Shown: positions 30,325 through 40,157 of the stretch, in pieces
How the letters are laid out: every line of letters starts with the position of its first letter
Numbering within the stretch: position 1 is the first letter of the stretch
Assembly (NCBI GenBank): GCA_025141015.1
Contig: CP081098.1
Coordinates: forward strand, 547,501 to 611,500
Length of the DNA: 64,000 nucleotides
Direction: 5' to 3'
Source of the DNA: Rhodobacteraceae bacterium M382
Lineage (GTDB): Bacteria; Pseudomonadota; Alphaproteobacteria; Rhodobacterales; Rhodobacteraceae
Notes under the pieces: generated by a model
Told to the model about the DNA's origin: nothing
The model's input: only the letters and a program-made list of their open reading frames with translations
Database searches by the model: none
Made by a program: the position numbers and the translations under genes

Positions 30325-31653
30325 ATGGATCACTGGTTGAACATGACAGCAGCTGATTTGGGGCGTGGGATTGCTGCGGGCGAGATTGACCCGATTGATC
30401 TGACCCGAACCTATCTGGATGCCATCGATGCCCACCCTATGCGGGACCGGATCTATACGGTTGTTACCCATGACCGCGCCATGGCCGAGGCCCGCGCCGC
30501 GTCCGAACGCGCCAAGCTGGGCCTGCGTCTGTCGCCGCTGGACGGGGTGCCGATCAGTTGGAAAGACCTGTTCGACAGTGCCGGCGTGGCCACTGAATCT
30601 GGCTCGGACCTGTTGAAGGGGCGGGTGCCTGATCACGACGCTCTGGTGTTGCGGACGGCAACCCAGATGGGCCTGGTTTGTCTGGGTAAAACACATATGA
30701 GCGAATTGGCCTTTTCCGGGCTGGGCCTGAACCCGGTGAAACAGACACCGCCCTGTATCAATGATTCCGAAGCTGCTCCGGGAGGATCATCATCAGGGGC
30801 AGGGGCCTCGGTTGCCTTTAACCTCGCGGCCTGTGGAATCGGATCTGACACCGGTGGATCGGTACGGATCCCGTCGGCCTGGAATGATCTGGTGGGCCTA
30901 AAGACCACTGCCGGGCGGATCAGCCTCGAAGGGGTTGTGCCGCTGTGTTTGAAATTCGACACTGTCGGGCCGCTGGCCCGCTCGGTCGAAGATGCAGCGC
31001 TGATGCTGGGGGCGCTTGAGGGGCATGAGGGCCCTGATCTACGCGGGGCATCCCTGCAGGGCAAGCGGTTTGCCAGCCTTCAGACCGTGGCGCTAGACGA
31101 TGTACGAGACATCCCGCAACAGGCGCATGACGCTGCGCTACAGCGGTTGCAGGACGCCGGAGCCGAGATTGTGCCGCTTGAGGTGCCAGAATTGGCAGAG
31201 GCAATGGAATTGTCGCCAATTCTGTTCACCTCCGAGGCCTATGGCCTGTGGAAGGACGCGGTCGAAGCGGCCCCTCATCTGATGTTTGATCGTATTCTGG
31301 AGCGCTTTCGCTCTGGTGCCCAGTTCACAGCGGCCGACTATGTCGCCGCCTGGGCCAGACTCGAACGTTGTCGGGGCGCCTGGGACCGGGCGGTGGCCGG
31401 GTTTGACGGTGTTCTACTTCCAACAGCACCGATCCTGCCGCCCAATGTGGAACGGTTGCTGACGGATGACGCGTATTACGTGACTGAGAACCTTTTGGCC
31501 CTGCGCAATACACGTATTGGCAACCTGATGGGTGTCTGCGGGCTGAGCCTGCCGACAGGGACGCCGAGCTGCGGATTGCAGATCCTGTGCCCGCCCGACA
31601 CCGAAGAAGCGCTGTTGCGTGTGGGCGTCGCTGTCGAGAAGGCATTGGCCTGA
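30325..31653 (+). CDS. Amidase-signature family hydrolase
   Basis: 442 aa from ATG 30325 with ggggag 9 nt upstream. The Ser-cisSer-Lys triad is visible: Lys80 in SWKDLF, a Ser in GGSSSGAG (153-160) and the nucleophile Ser179 in GSDTGGSVR. Resembles GatA-like amidases, but gatB and gatC are not adjacent, and a biosynthetic or degradative amidase of small amides or carbamates is likelier. Substrate unknown. Confidence 0.9.
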   Translation: MDHWLNMTAADLGRGIAAGEIDPIDLTRTYLDAIDAHPMRDRIYTVVTHDRAMAEARAASERAKLGLRLSPLDGVPISWKDLFDSAGVATESGSDLLKGRVPDHDALVLRTATQMGLVCLGKTHMSELAFSGLGLNPVKQTPPCINDSEAAPGGSSSGAGASVAFNLAACGIGSDTGGSVRIPSAWNDLVGLKTTAGRISLEGVVPLCLKFDTVGPLARSVEDAALMLGALEGHEGPDLRGASLQGKRFASLQTVALDDVRDIPQQAHDAALQRLQDAGAEIVPLEVPELAEAMELSPILFTSEAYGLWKDAVEAAPHLMFDRILERFRSGAQFTAADYVAAWARLERCRGAWDRAVAGFDGVLLPTAPILPPNVERLLTDDAYYVTENLLALRNTRIGNLMGVCGLSLPTGTPSCGLQILCPPDTEEALLRVGVAVEKALA

Positions 31654-31764
31654 AAGCCACATTTCGCATCCGGGGCGATCTCGCTACTGGACGCACACCG
31701 GGGGGATCTGTAATCTGGCTGCAAACGGGGCGACAAACGACCCCGACCTTGAGGCAGTAACACG

Positions 31765-32946
31765 ATGGATTTCCCCGAGCGGTTTTCGAACCTACCGGCT
31801 TATGCATTCCCGCGTTTGCGCGCGCTTTTGGATCACCATGCCCCTGGCGGGGACGTGGTTCATATGACGATTGGCGAGCCGAAACACGATTTTCCGTCCT
31901 GGGTGACGGACGAAATCGTTGCGCATGCAGGCCTGTTCCGGTCGTATCCTCAAAACGAAGGTACAGATGCGTTGCGCGTTGCGATCTCCGGTTGGATCAA
32001 TCGCCGTTATGGCGTGTCTATGGACCCCGACACCCAGATCATGGCGCTGAATGGCACCCGCGAAGGGTTGTATAATGCGGCCATGGCGCTGTGCCCGGAA
32101 ACAAAAAACGGGCAACAGCCGGTCATCCTGACGCCGAATCCATTTTACCAGGTTTACATGGTGGCGGCTTTGTCCGTGGGGGCTGAACCGGTTTTTGTGT
32201 CCGCCACGGCCGCCACTGGACACTTGCCCGATTACGCCAGCCTCCCCGCCGAGGTGCTGAACCGCACGACTATCGCCTATATTTGTTCTCCGGCGAATCC
32301 ACAGGGCGCAGTTGCCACGCGAGAGTACTGGGTCGAGCTGATCCAACTGGCCGAGCAATATGATTTCCGCATCTTTGCGGATGAATGCTATTCCGAGATC
32401 TATCGCGATTCCGCCCCCATTGGTGTGCTGAGCGTCGCACAGGAAATTGGCGCAGACGTCGAGCGGATCATTCTGTTCAACTCCTTGTCCAAACGTTCGA
32501 ATTTGGCCGGGCTGCGATCGGGGTTCATTGCGGGTGGCCCCGAAACGATCAAACATGCCAAACAGCTACGGTCCTATTCCGGCGCGCCGCTGCCGGGGCC
32601 ATTACAGGCCGCCGCCGCCCGTGTGTGGGCGGATGAAGAACACGTTGTTGAAAATCGTCGCCTCTATCAGGAAAAATACACCATCGCTGATGACGTGCTG
32701 GGTAGCGTACAGGGATATATGAGCCCAGAGGCTGGCTTTTTCCTGTGGCTGCCCGTGGATAACGGCGAAGAGGCTGCGTTGAAACTGTGGCGGGAAACCG
32801 GAGTGCGGGTGTTGCCGGGGGCCTATCTGGCCCAGGGCGACGCCGGGCAAAATCCGGGAGAAACATATGTTCGGGTCGCTTTGGTTGCCCCGAAAGAAGA
32901 CACAGGCAATGCGCTGATCACCTTGCGCGACTGTTTGTACGGATAA
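31765..32946 (+). CDS. Class I/II PLP aminotransferase (DapC-like)
   Basis: 393 aa fold-type I aminotransferase. HMTIGEPKHDFPSWV at the start, LNGTREGLYNA, PNPFYQVY, CSPANPQGAV, the FADECYSEIY aspartate, and the Schiff-base lysine in NSLSKRSNLAGLRSGFIAGG. The SLSKRSNLxGLRSG form is characteristic of alphaproteobacterial N-succinyldiaminopimelate aminotransferases, so a role in lysine synthesis is the best guess. Located between the amidase and ftsK, each with its own spacing. Confidence 0.87.
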   Translation: MDFPERFSNLPAYAFPRLRALLDHHAPGGDVVHMTIGEPKHDFPSWVTDEIVAHAGLFRSYPQNEGTDALRVAISGWINRRYGVSMDPDTQIMALNGTREGLYNAAMALCPETKNGQQPVILTPNPFYQVYMVAALSVGAEPVFVSATAATGHLPDYASLPAEVLNRTTIAYICSPANPQGAVATREYWVELIQLAEQYDFRIFADECYSEIYRDSAPIGVLSVAQEIGADVERIILFNSLSKRSNLAGLRSGFIAGGPETIKHAKQLRSYSGAPLPGPLQAAAARVWADEEHVVENRRLYQEKYTIADDVLGSVQGYMSPEAGFFLWLPVDNGEEAALKLWRETGVRVLPGAYLAQGDAGQNPGETYVRVALVAPKEDTGNALITLRDCLYG

Positions 32947-33023
32947 CGCATAACGAACGTGGCCCCTGGTCGGGAGTGACCCACCGGGCAAGCCACGCAA
33001 CAAGATAAAAACCGAGGGTAGGC

Positions 33024-36005
33024 ATGGCATTTCAGACACGCAGCCGAGATCCGTTGTTGGACAGCAACATGCAGGCCGCGATCGAAAGACGCGGCAAGGA
33101 ACTGGTCGGGATCTGTTTGATCCTGTTGGGGCTGGCAACGGCTGCGATGGTTGGATCCTACACACCGGAAGATCCCAACTGGATCGTTTCGACCGATGCG
33201 CCAGTGCAGAACTGGATGGGGTCAATTGGTGCAGCAATTGCCGCGCCGATGTTCATGATCGTCGGCTGGGGCAGTTGGGCAATTGCATTGATCCTGATTG
33301 TCTGGGGAGCGCGGTTTGCTCTACATTGGGGCGAAGAGCGTGCGGTTGCGCGCCTGATTTTTGCACCTATCGTTGTGGTCGTTTGTTCGATCTACGCGGC
33401 CACTCTGCTACCTGGTGACAGCTGGCGTGCGACACACAGCTTTGGTCTGGGTGGGTTGTTCGGCGATACGGTCATGGGGGCATTGTTGACCCTGTTGCCG
33501 ATTGGGTCGCATTTCGCGGTCAAACTGATGTCGCTGGTTATGGCGCTGGGCATGATTGCGCTGGGTACTTACGTGTTGGGATTTACCCGTCCCGAACTGA
33601 AACGAGTGGCGCGGTTCCTGATTGTTGGCGTGATCATGGCCTATGGCAGCCTGATGACCCTGGTGGGGCGTGGGGCCGTAACGGGCGTGCAAGCCGCCCA
33701 AAGTTACCGGGCCAAGCGGGCGGAGCGTGTCGTCACACGAAAACAGGCCATGACCGAGGATACTGGATTTGCAGAGCCCGATGCGATCCTGTTCGAAGAG
33801 CCTGCGCAGGTGCCTGACCTGCAAGAAGAACCGATGCCAGCAGAACGCGGCGGATTTCTCAAGCGGATGCCCGGTTTGATCCGCAGAGCCGATCCGGCCC
33901 CCGAAGTCATGCCGGAACCCGAACTGGTTGAACCTATGGCTGTGGCGGATGTCGAGATGTTGCCTGGAGACGACCGGATTCGGGCCAAGATTGCCAGCGT
34001 TGTACGATCGCGCCAACAAGAGCACCTACCTCCGGAGCCGGATCCGAACCGCCCCTTGACCAAGGGCCGCGGACGTGGCCCGGATCCATTGTTGCTGAAC
34101 CCTGCACCCCGTCAGGCTGACCTGCCACCCGAACCTCCGGTCACGGTGCAACAGGCACATTTGCCGCCTGAGCCGCCGATGTTTGCGGCCGGGTCGCAAC
34201 CTCAGCCACAACAGCAACCGATCGAGACGCCTGTCATAGCAGAGACCCATGCCAGCTTTGAGCCGGAGACCATGGATCAGGGAGCTTATGCAGTCGACAG
34301 TTTTGACGCAGCCCCGGTCGCTGTTGACCCTTTGCCATTGGAGCAACCCACTCCTGTTCAACCGCGTATTCCCGTCGCTACGCCGCGCAAGGCCGTTGTG
34401 GAACAGCCGACACGCAAACAGCCGGCTCCGTCGCGCCGGGCCAAGGCCGAAGCCGAGCCCAAATTGGCGTTCGAAGACAAGGATGTCGAATTTGAACTGC
34501 CACCGCTTAGCCTGTTGACCAGCCCGACCAGCATTCAGCGCCATCATCTGAGCGATGAAGCGTTGGAAGAAAATGCACGGATGCTGGAACATGTTTTGGA
34601 CGATTACGGCGTCAAGGGCGAGATCGTCAGTGTCCGGCCAGGTCCAGTTGTGACCATGTACGAACTGGAACCCGCGCCGGGTCTCAAGGCGTCTCGTGTT
34701 ATCGGTTTGGCCGATGACATTGCGCGATCGATGTCGGCATTGTCGGCACGTGTGTCGACGGTTCCGGGTCGCTCGGTCATTGGGATCGAATTGCCCAATG
34801 AGAACCGCGAAAAGGTTGTGCTGCGCGAAATCCTGGCATCCCGTGACTTTGGCGATAGCAACATGAGCCTACCGTTGGCGCTGGGCAAGGATATTGGCGG
34901 TGATTCCGTTGTCGCCAATCTGGCCAAGATGCCCCACCTGCTGATCGCGGGGACCACGGGGTCCGGCAAGTCGGTGGCGATCAACACCATGATCTTGTCG
35001 TTGCTGTACAAGCTGACGCCGGAACAGTGCCGTTTGATCATGATCGACCCAAAAATGTTGGAATTGTCCGTCTATGACGGCATCCCGCATCTGCTGTCTC
35101 CGGTTGTGACTGACCCCAAAAAGGCGGTTGTTGCGCTAAAGTGGACCGTCGGCGAGATGGAAGACCGGTATCGCAAGATGTCCAAGATGGGTGTGCGCAA
35201 TATCGAAGGCTACAATGGGCGCGTTCGCGAGGCGTTGAGCAAGGGAGAAATGTTCAGCCGAACTGTCCAGACCGGATTTGATGACGAAACCGGCGAACCA
35301 GTGTTCGAAACTGAAGAGTTCGCACCCGAGGCGATGCCCTTTATTGTCGTGATCGTCGATGAGATGGCCGACCTGATGATGGTTGCCGGCAAGGAAATCG
35401 AAGCCTGTATCCAGCGTCTGGCACAGATGGCGCGGGCTTCAGGCATCCATCTGATCATGGCGACACAGCGTCCCTCAGTGGATGTGATTACCGGCACGAT
35501 CAAGGCGAACTTTCCGACCCGGATCTCGTTCCAGGTCACGTCCAAGATCGACAGCCGTACCATTCTGGGTGAAATGGGTGCCGAACAGCTATTGGGTATG
35601 GGCGACATGCTTTATATGGCTGGTGGGGCCAAGATCACCCGCTGTCACGGCCCGTTCGTGTCGGACGAAGAGGTCGAGGAGATCGTCAATCATCTCAAAG
35701 CCTTTGGCCCACCAGAGTACATGAGCAATGTCCTCGAAGGACCGGACGAAGACAAAGCCGACAATATCGACGCTGTTCTGGGCCTGTCGACCGGTGGCAA
35801 TACCGATGGCGAAGATGCTCTGTACGACACCGCTGTGCAGATCGTGATCAAGGATCGCAAATGTTCGACCTCCTACATCCAGCGGAAACTTGCCATTGGG
35901 TATAACAAAGCCGCGAGGCTGGTCGAGCAGATGGAAGACGAAGGTCTTGTTTCTCCAGCAAATCACGTCGGGAAACGGGAAATTCTGGTGCCGGAACAAC
36001 AGTGA
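33024..36005 (+). CDS. ftsK: DNA translocase FtsK
   Basis: 993 aa. Four N-terminal transmembrane segments within residues 25-210, a long Pro/Glu-rich linker (about 230-480), then the motor: Walker A GTTGSGKS at about 642-649, Walker [11 protein letters not shown], and the RecA-like block [26 protein letters not shown]. The C-terminal gamma winged helix, [28 protein letters not shown], reads KOPS sites. Pumps chromosome termini at the septum and activates XerCD. Followed by lolA after 43 bp, a gene order shared with many proteobacteria. Confidence 0.97.
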   Translation: MAFQTRSRDPLLDSNMQAAIERRGKELVGICLILLGLATAAMVGSYTPEDPNWIVSTDAPVQNWMGSIGAAIAAPMFMIVGWGSWAIALILIVWGARFALHWGEERAVARLIFAPIVVVVCSIYAATLLPGDSWRATHSFGLGGLFGDTVMGALLTLLPIGSHFAVKLMSLVMALGMIALGTYVLGFTRPELKRVARFLIVGVIMAYGSLMTLVGRGAVTGVQAAQSYRAKRAERVVTRKQAMTEDTGFAEPDAILFEEPAQVPDLQEEPMPAERGGFLKRMPGLIRRADPAPEVMPEPELVEPMAVADVEMLPGDDRIRAKIASVVRSRQQEHLPPEPDPNRPLTKGRGRGPDPLLLNPAPRQADLPPEPPVTVQQAHLPPEPPMFAAGSQPQPQQQPIETPVIAETHASFEPETMDQGAYAVDSFDAAPVAVDPLPLEQPTPVQPRIPVATPRKAVVEQPTRKQPAPSRRAKAEAEPKLAFEDKDVEFELPPLSLLTSPTSIQRHHLSDEALEENARMLEHVLDDYGVKGEIVSVRPGPVVTMYELEPAPGLKASRVIGLADDIARSMSALSARVSTVPGRSVIGIELPNENREKVVLREILASRDFGDSNMSLPLALGKDIGGDSVVANLAKMPHLLIAGTTGSGKSVAINTMILSLLYKLTPEQCRLIMIDPKMLELSVYDGIPHLLSPVVTDPKKAVVALKWTVGEMEDRYRKMSKMGVRNIEGYNGRVREALSKGEMFSRTVQTGFDDETGEPVFETEEFAPEAMPFIVVIVDEMADLMMVAGKEIEACIQRLAQMARASGIHLIMATQRPSVDVITGTIKANFPTRISFQVTSKIDSRTILGEMGAEQLLGMGDMLYMAGGAKITRCHGPFVSDEEVEEIVNHLKAFGPPEYMSNVLEGPDEDKADNIDAVLGLSTGGNTDGEDALYDTAVQIVIKDRKCSTSYIQRKLAIGYNKAARLVEQMEDEGLVSPANHVGKREILVPEQQ

Positions 36006-36048
36006 TCGACATCTTCACAACAGCGCATCAGGGCTTATGTAGGCAGGT

Positions 36049-36639
36049 ATGAAACAATTTGCACTTGCCCTGATGTTGTCCGCCGCAGCGCCTGCTGCCT
36101 GGGCGGCAGAACAATTGTCGCTGAACCAGGTTTCGGCCTATCTGAACGATTTATCCACGGCCAAAGCCAAGTTCACCCAGATCAGCGACGACGGGTCCCT
36201 GGCAACCGGGCAGCTATATCTGCATCGTCCGGGCCGTGCTCGGTTTGAATATGACCCACCCAATGGTGGCACAGTGATCGCCGGGGGCGGGGCTGTGGTG
36301 ATACACGACCCCAAATCCAACCAGCCACCGGAAACATATCCGCTTAGGCGGACACCTTTGTCAGTGATCCTGGACCGCCATGTTGATCTGGGGCGCGCCA
36401 ATATGGTGGTCGGGCATGGATTTGACGGCACAGTGACAGTGGTGCGGGCGCAGGACCCTAAGAACCCTGAATACGGAAGCATCGAAATGATGTTCACCGA
36501 TAACCCTGTCGAGCTGCGCAAGTGGGTCATTCATGATGGGGCAGGGGGGCAGACAACTGTCCTCCTGGGGGACCTGGCCACCGGTGTCAGCCTAAGTTCG
36601 AGTTTGTTTACCCCGGGGGCGGGTACAAGAAATCGCTGA
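36049..36639 (+). CDS. lolA: Outer-membrane lipoprotein carrier LolA
   Basis: 196 aa periplasmic chaperone that ferries lipoproteins to LolB. Cleavable signal peptide ending AAWA, then the LolA beta-sheet pattern: VSAYLNDLSTAKAKFTQISDDGSLATGQLYLHRPGRARFEYDPP, with PLRRTPLSVILDR in the middle. Length is standard. Directly downstream of ftsK and probably cotranscribed. Confidence 0.93.
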   Translation: MKQFALALMLSAAAPAAWAAEQLSLNQVSAYLNDLSTAKAKFTQISDDGSLATGQLYLHRPGRARFEYDPPNGGTVIAGGGAVVIHDPKSNQPPETYPLRRTPLSVILDRHVDLGRANMVVGHGFDGTVTVVRAQDPKNPEYGSIEMMFTDNPVELRKWVIHDGAGGQTTVLLGDLATGVSLSSSLFTPGAGTRNR

Positions 36640-36643
36640 GCAT

Positions 36644-36665
36644 GGCGAGGGTGTTCTCCCTCGCC
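36644..36665. other. Hairpin between lolA and the SLT lipoprotein gene
   Basis: ggcgaggg (36644-36651), loop tgttct, ccctcgcc (36658-36665): a perfect 8-bp stem between two convergent stops. No U-run either way; possible bidirectional terminator or RNA 3' end. Confidence 0.5.
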
Positions 36666-36682
36666 GGTGCAGCTGTTGTGGA

Positions 36683-37273
36683 TCAGAGCCGCAGTTTGCG
36701 ACAGTTGGCCAGCTGACTTTGATACATGCGTGAGCGGGCTTCGACATTTGACGAGATCCGCAACAGCCAGCTTTTTGATTTGTAGGATCCTCGGGCGTAT
36801 CCTGTGTGACCTTCGTGGTAGGCCAGATATTGGTTGCGCGCATCTGTCAACCGAATGCCGTTTCGATTGTAGCTTTCGGTGGCGTACCAGCCAATGAAAT
36901 CGGCGGCATCCTTGATCCGGTCCCGTTTCGCGCTGCGGCGTCCCGTTTCATTCTTGTACTGTTTCCATGTGCCATCGATGGCTTGGGAATACCCATAGGC
37001 GCTGCTTTGCCGCCCCATCGGAATCACTCCCAACACATAGCGGAAGGGAGTGCGGGCGTCGGCACGAAAGCGGCTTTCGTGGTAGATGATCGACATTTGT
37101 ACATGGACCGGAACACCCCATTTGCGCTGTGTCGACTTGAACGCCTTGCGAAATTCCGGACGCTGAGCCAGGATGCTGCACGCGTTGTCCAGGTTGCGCG
37201 GAGGCGACTTGTACCCACCGCCACAAGACGCCAATAGCAACACCGCTAACATGGCGGTAATAATTCTGCTCAT
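36683..37273 (-). CDS. SLT-domain lytic transglycosylase lipoprotein
   Basis: 196 aa with a lipoprotein signal, lipobox LLASC (Cys17). The lysozyme-like domain has QMSIIYHESRFRADA with the catalytic Glu, SAYGYSQAIDGTWKQY, and NQYLAYHEGHTGYARGSY. It should cleave glycan strands of peptidoglycan to anhydromuropeptides. Short variant of the SLT family common in alphaproteobacteria. No partner genes nearby. Confidence 0.92.
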   Translation of the reverse strand: MSRIITAMLAVLLLASCGGGYKSPPRNLDNACSILAQRPEFRKAFKSTQRKWGVPVHVQMSIIYHESRFRADARTPFRYVLGVIPMGRQSSAYGYSQAIDGTWKQYKNETGRRSAKRDRIKDAADFIGWYATESYNRNGIRLTDARNQYLAYHEGHTGYARGSYKSKSWLLRISSNVEARSRMYQSQLANCRKLRL

Positions 37274-37339
37274 CTGCCTCTGCCTTTTTTGGCAATGTTA
37301 ACCTATTTGGCAGGGTGATGAAATCACATTTGCGGGGGG

Positions 37340-38221
37340 TTACAATAGCAGCCCCAACAATACTGGCAACGAGGCCACAGACATCAGGGTCGATACCACG
37401 ACCATTCCCGCAACAGATTCGGCATCCGCGCCATATTTCTCGGCCAGAAGATAGGATGTAACGGCGACCGGTGTGGCCAGCTCCAGTACCAGAACCCCCA
37501 TAGCGGTCGGTCCTAAATCAAATATCCACCCAACGCCCCAGCCAATTAGGGCGCAAACGACAACTTTCATCGCCGAGAGCCAAAACGCCTGAATGATCTT
37601 GCTCGGCGTTAGCCGCGCGACCGCGACACCCAAAGTGAGAAGCATGAGTGGAATCGCCATCTGGCCAATCAGATCCATCGTATTGGTCAGAAATTTGGGT
37701 GTCTCCCACCCTTGCCACAGGAAAACAGCTCCGGCCAGAGTCGCCCAAACCATCGGTTCCTTGACAATCTTGAGCGCAGAACCACGCCCAGCGACCAGAT
37801 AGATCCCATAGGTAAATGAATAGACAGCTGACAACGCCAACATGACGATGGCATATCCCAGCCCTTCGGTCCCAAAGGCAAACAGACACAAAGGCACGCC
37901 AAGGTTGCCGGTGTTGCCAAAAATCAGTGGCGACAGAAACGTTCGCCGTTCCAGGCGCAGTATTCTGACGATCACGATGAACACCACGGTCAAGGCGCCG
38001 TATCCGGCGAGCCCGGCCAATGCGAACCGCCCCAATGCAGCGCGATCAATTTCGGTTTGCATCAAAGCGACGAAGATCAGGCAAGGAACCGCCAATGTCA
38101 TCGCCAGACGGGTGACAAATTGCAATCTGTATTCAAATCCCAGCTTTACCCAAGTAAAGCCGATACCAGCCAACAGGAAAACCGGGGCGACAATTTCAAG
38201 TACTGTTAAGACAAGGTTCAC
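37340..38221 (-). CDS. AEC-family transporter (auxin-efflux-carrier-like)
   Basis: 293 aa from GTG 38221, chosen because gaggaaa lies 7 nt upstream; a TTG nine codons earlier is the alternative. About ten hydrophobic segments. GNTGNLGVPLCLFAFG near 105 and the end with LELATPVAVTSYLLAEKYG are AEC hallmarks. Family members export or import organic anions or, in plants, auxin; substrate here unknown. Divergent from hspQ with about 84 bp between. Confidence 0.88.
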   Translation of the reverse strand: MNLVLTVLEIVAPVFLLAGIGFTWVKLGFEYRLQFVTRLAMTLAVPCLIFVALMQTEIDRAALGRFALAGLAGYGALTVVFIVIVRILRLERRTFLSPLIFGNTGNLGVPLCLFAFGTEGLGYAIVMLALSAVYSFTYGIYLVAGRGSALKIVKEPMVWATLAGAVFLWQGWETPKFLTNTMDLIGQMAIPLMLLTLGVAVARLTPSKIIQAFWLSAMKVVVCALIGWGVGWIFDLGPTAMGVLVLELATPVAVTSYLLAEKYGADAESVAGMVVVSTLMSVASLPVLLGLLL

Positions 38222-38305
38222 AGTCTGTTTCCTCAAAAAACCGCGCAAGTGTTGGACAAAACTTATGGTTACCGGGTACTAATGAAGAATAGGGGCTGCA
38301 AGACA

Positions 38306-38632
38306 ATGCTGAGAACGCGCGCAAAATATCATCTGGGACAAGTGGTTCGCCACAAGAAACACCCGTTCCGTGGTGTGGTTTTTGATGTGGATCCGGAATT
38401 TTCCAACACCGAAGAATGGTATCAGGCGATTCCCGAAGACAGCCGTCCAATCAAGGAACAGCCGTTCTATCATCTATTGGCCGAAAATGACCAAAGCTAT
38501 TATGTGGCTTATGTTTCCGAGCAGAATCTGGTGGCAGACTATTCGGGAGAGCCTGTGGATCACCCGGATATCCCTGATATGTTTGGGCCGTTTTCGGACG
38601 GAACCTATCCGCTTCATTTTCACTTGAACTGA
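38306..38632 (+). CDS. hspQ: Heat-shock protein HspQ
   Basis: 108 aa from ATG 38306, with aggggc about 11 nt before it; in-frame upstream ATGs lack a ribosome site. Matches HspQ: AKYHLGQVVRHKKHPFRGVVFDVDPEFSNTEEWYQAIPED, then QPFYHLLAEN and AYVSEQNL. It binds hemimethylated DNA in E. coli and affects Lon-dependent turnover. Length is normal for the family. Confidence 0.95.
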   Translation: MLRTRAKYHLGQVVRHKKHPFRGVVFDVDPEFSNTEEWYQAIPEDSRPIKEQPFYHLLAENDQSYYVAYVSEQNLVADYSGEPVDHPDIPDMFGPFSDGTYPLHFHLN

Positions 38633-39252
38633 ATGTCGCCAAGGCGAGGCCGACACGGGCATGTGGCTAGTGGTGTGCATTGCGGGTCCCTGTCCGTTCA
38701 AGCGATCTGGTGAACACCTGTTTGTGACCTTCTATGGTGTGGCTGGAAACGGCTGACGGTCTGACCCTGGGCCTGAAGTGTCGGCACACAAGCCCGTGTG
38801 CGCATCTGTCAAAGACTGCAACGCCCGTGTCCCAACAACAACCAGTGTGAATCTTGACTGCCGTGGGTCCGCTGTCCGCAGTGTTTTGGGCTGACTGTCG
38901 GAGCTTCCTCACATAACAGCCGGGTCCTGATGATATCCAGGAGACTTTGACCATCATGCGATGTCAAAATGGAAATGTTTGAATGTTGGGAGAAATCCTC
39001 GGTGCCACGAACTGGGTGGGGGCTATGAACCGCAGCACCGAGGGAAGCTTTGTGCAGCTACAAGACATATATGTCCTTGCTTTCGGGCCTCAGTTTGCTC
39101 GGATTGGGGCAGTTTTGTGTCACGTTGCACATCAGGATACATTCTAACGCAACACAGGCATTCCGCCCGGGCAAGGTATGCCAAAGGCGAACCGGTTACT
39201 TTTGCGGCAGGATTAGACGTATCTGCAGGAGGCAATTGTTGCGGGGAACCAA
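38633..39252. other. 620-bp stretch with no recognisable gene
   Basis: Between hspQ and the RsbW-like gene. Open frames exist (38667-38957 minus, 38961-39317 plus) but their products are Cys/Arg-rich, low in typical codon use and resemble nothing I know. Two inverted repeats stand out: cctcggtgc/gcaccgagg (38997-39005 and 39035-39043, 29-nt loop) and ggcat/atgcc near 39149-39183 around a gcccgggc core. Candidates are a non-coding RNA, a long untranslated region or decayed DNA. Confidence 0.45.
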
Positions 39253-39699
39253 TCAGCTCGCTTCGGCATCAAATGCAAGTGTCAGGATATTGTTGTCGCC
39301 TTTGCGGTCATAGCTGATCGACTGGGTCAACGTGCGGAGCAAGAACCACCCAAACCCACCTTCAGGAAGATCGCCAAACCCGACATTAAGATCGACAGGG
39401 TTGCCAGGTGGCAGTTCGTCCGTGCCAAAGGCGCTCCCGGAATCTGTTATTCGCATTGTTAACCCGGTCTCCTTCATTTCACATGCGATCTCGATATTGC
39501 CCCGAGGCATATCAACATACGCATGTTCAACGATGTTATTCACCGCTTCGGCCAAGGCGATCTGAACAGTGCCAGTCCAATCCTCGGTTGCACCTGTTTG
39601 CCGTAACCTGGCAACGATGAATTCCATTCCGTCTCGGGCGTCCAATTCGGTCGCCCGAAAAGAGTGTTTGAAAGTTTCCGCCATATTTACTGCACTCAT
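39253..39699 (-). CDS. RsbW-like serine kinase / anti-sigma factor (HATPase)
   Basis: 148 aa GHKL ATPase like SpoIIAB/RsbW: N-box EAVNNIVEHAY, G1 box MRITDSGSAFG and G2-like EGGFGWFLLRTL. Members phosphorylate a STAS antagonist and hold or release a sigma factor or other target. The STAS gene lies 26 bp upstream on the same strand. No sigma-factor or PP2C phosphatase gene is visible in the window, so the output is unknown. Confidence 0.87.
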   Translation of the reverse strand: MSAVNMAETFKHSFRATELDARDGMEFIVARLRQTGATEDWTGTVQIALAEAVNNIVEHAYVDMPRGNIEIACEMKETGLTMRITDSGSAFGTDELPPGNPVDLNVGFGDLPEGGFGWFLLRTLTQSISYDRKGDNNILTLAFDAEAS

Positions 39700-39725
39700 A
39701 GCTCGGCTGATGTCGGATTCGGGGG

Positions 39726-40064
39726 TTATTCGGTGTTGGCCGCCTTGGCGTCGTCCAGAGACGGAAACAGGTTAAACACCGTGTCCATTCGAGTCAGGCG
39801 AAAAACCTTGTCGACAGTGGGGGTCAGGCCGGCCAAATCCAGGTTTCGCCCCTGGCCCATCTGCTTCATTGCGGCGACGATCGCGCCCAAACCGCTGGAA
39901 TCAATAAAGTTCACCGATGACAAATCCAGGATGACCCGATCTGGCCCGCCTTCGGTTTCGGAGCGCATATCTTCCTTGAATTGGATGGCAATCGCCGCAT
40001 CAATGCGATTTGCGTTGACTGTGACAATACGTGCACTGTCCGTTACGGTACTGGTAAGGCTCAT
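39726..40064 (-). CDS. STAS-domain anti-sigma-factor antagonist
   Basis: 112 aa from ATG 40064, with ggggaaag upstream. STAS core VILDLSSVNFIDSSGLGAIVAAMKQM, with phospho-acceptor candidates Ser56/Ser57, as in SpoIIAA/RsbV. It pairs with the RsbW-like protein encoded immediately downstream to form a partner switch. Divergent from the thiolase gene. Confidence 0.9.
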   Translation of the reverse strand: MSLTSTVTDSARIVTVNANRIDAAIAIQFKEDMRSETEGGPDRVILDLSSVNFIDSSGLGAIVAAMKQMGQGRNLDLAGLTPTVDKVFRLTRMDTVFNLFPSLDDAKAANTE

Positions 40065-40157
40065 TTTTCTTTCCCCGTGCGATATTAACTTCGACATGAG
40101 GGTAGACGGCAATTCTTACCATTCGGTATTCAATGGCCAAGCTTTGGAGGGAAGAGA

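Noticed and set aside
38961-39317. 118-codon plus-strand frame in the gap after hspQ
   Set aside because: It is rich in Cys and Arg, runs into the end of the RsbW-like gene on the other strand, and matches nothing known to me.
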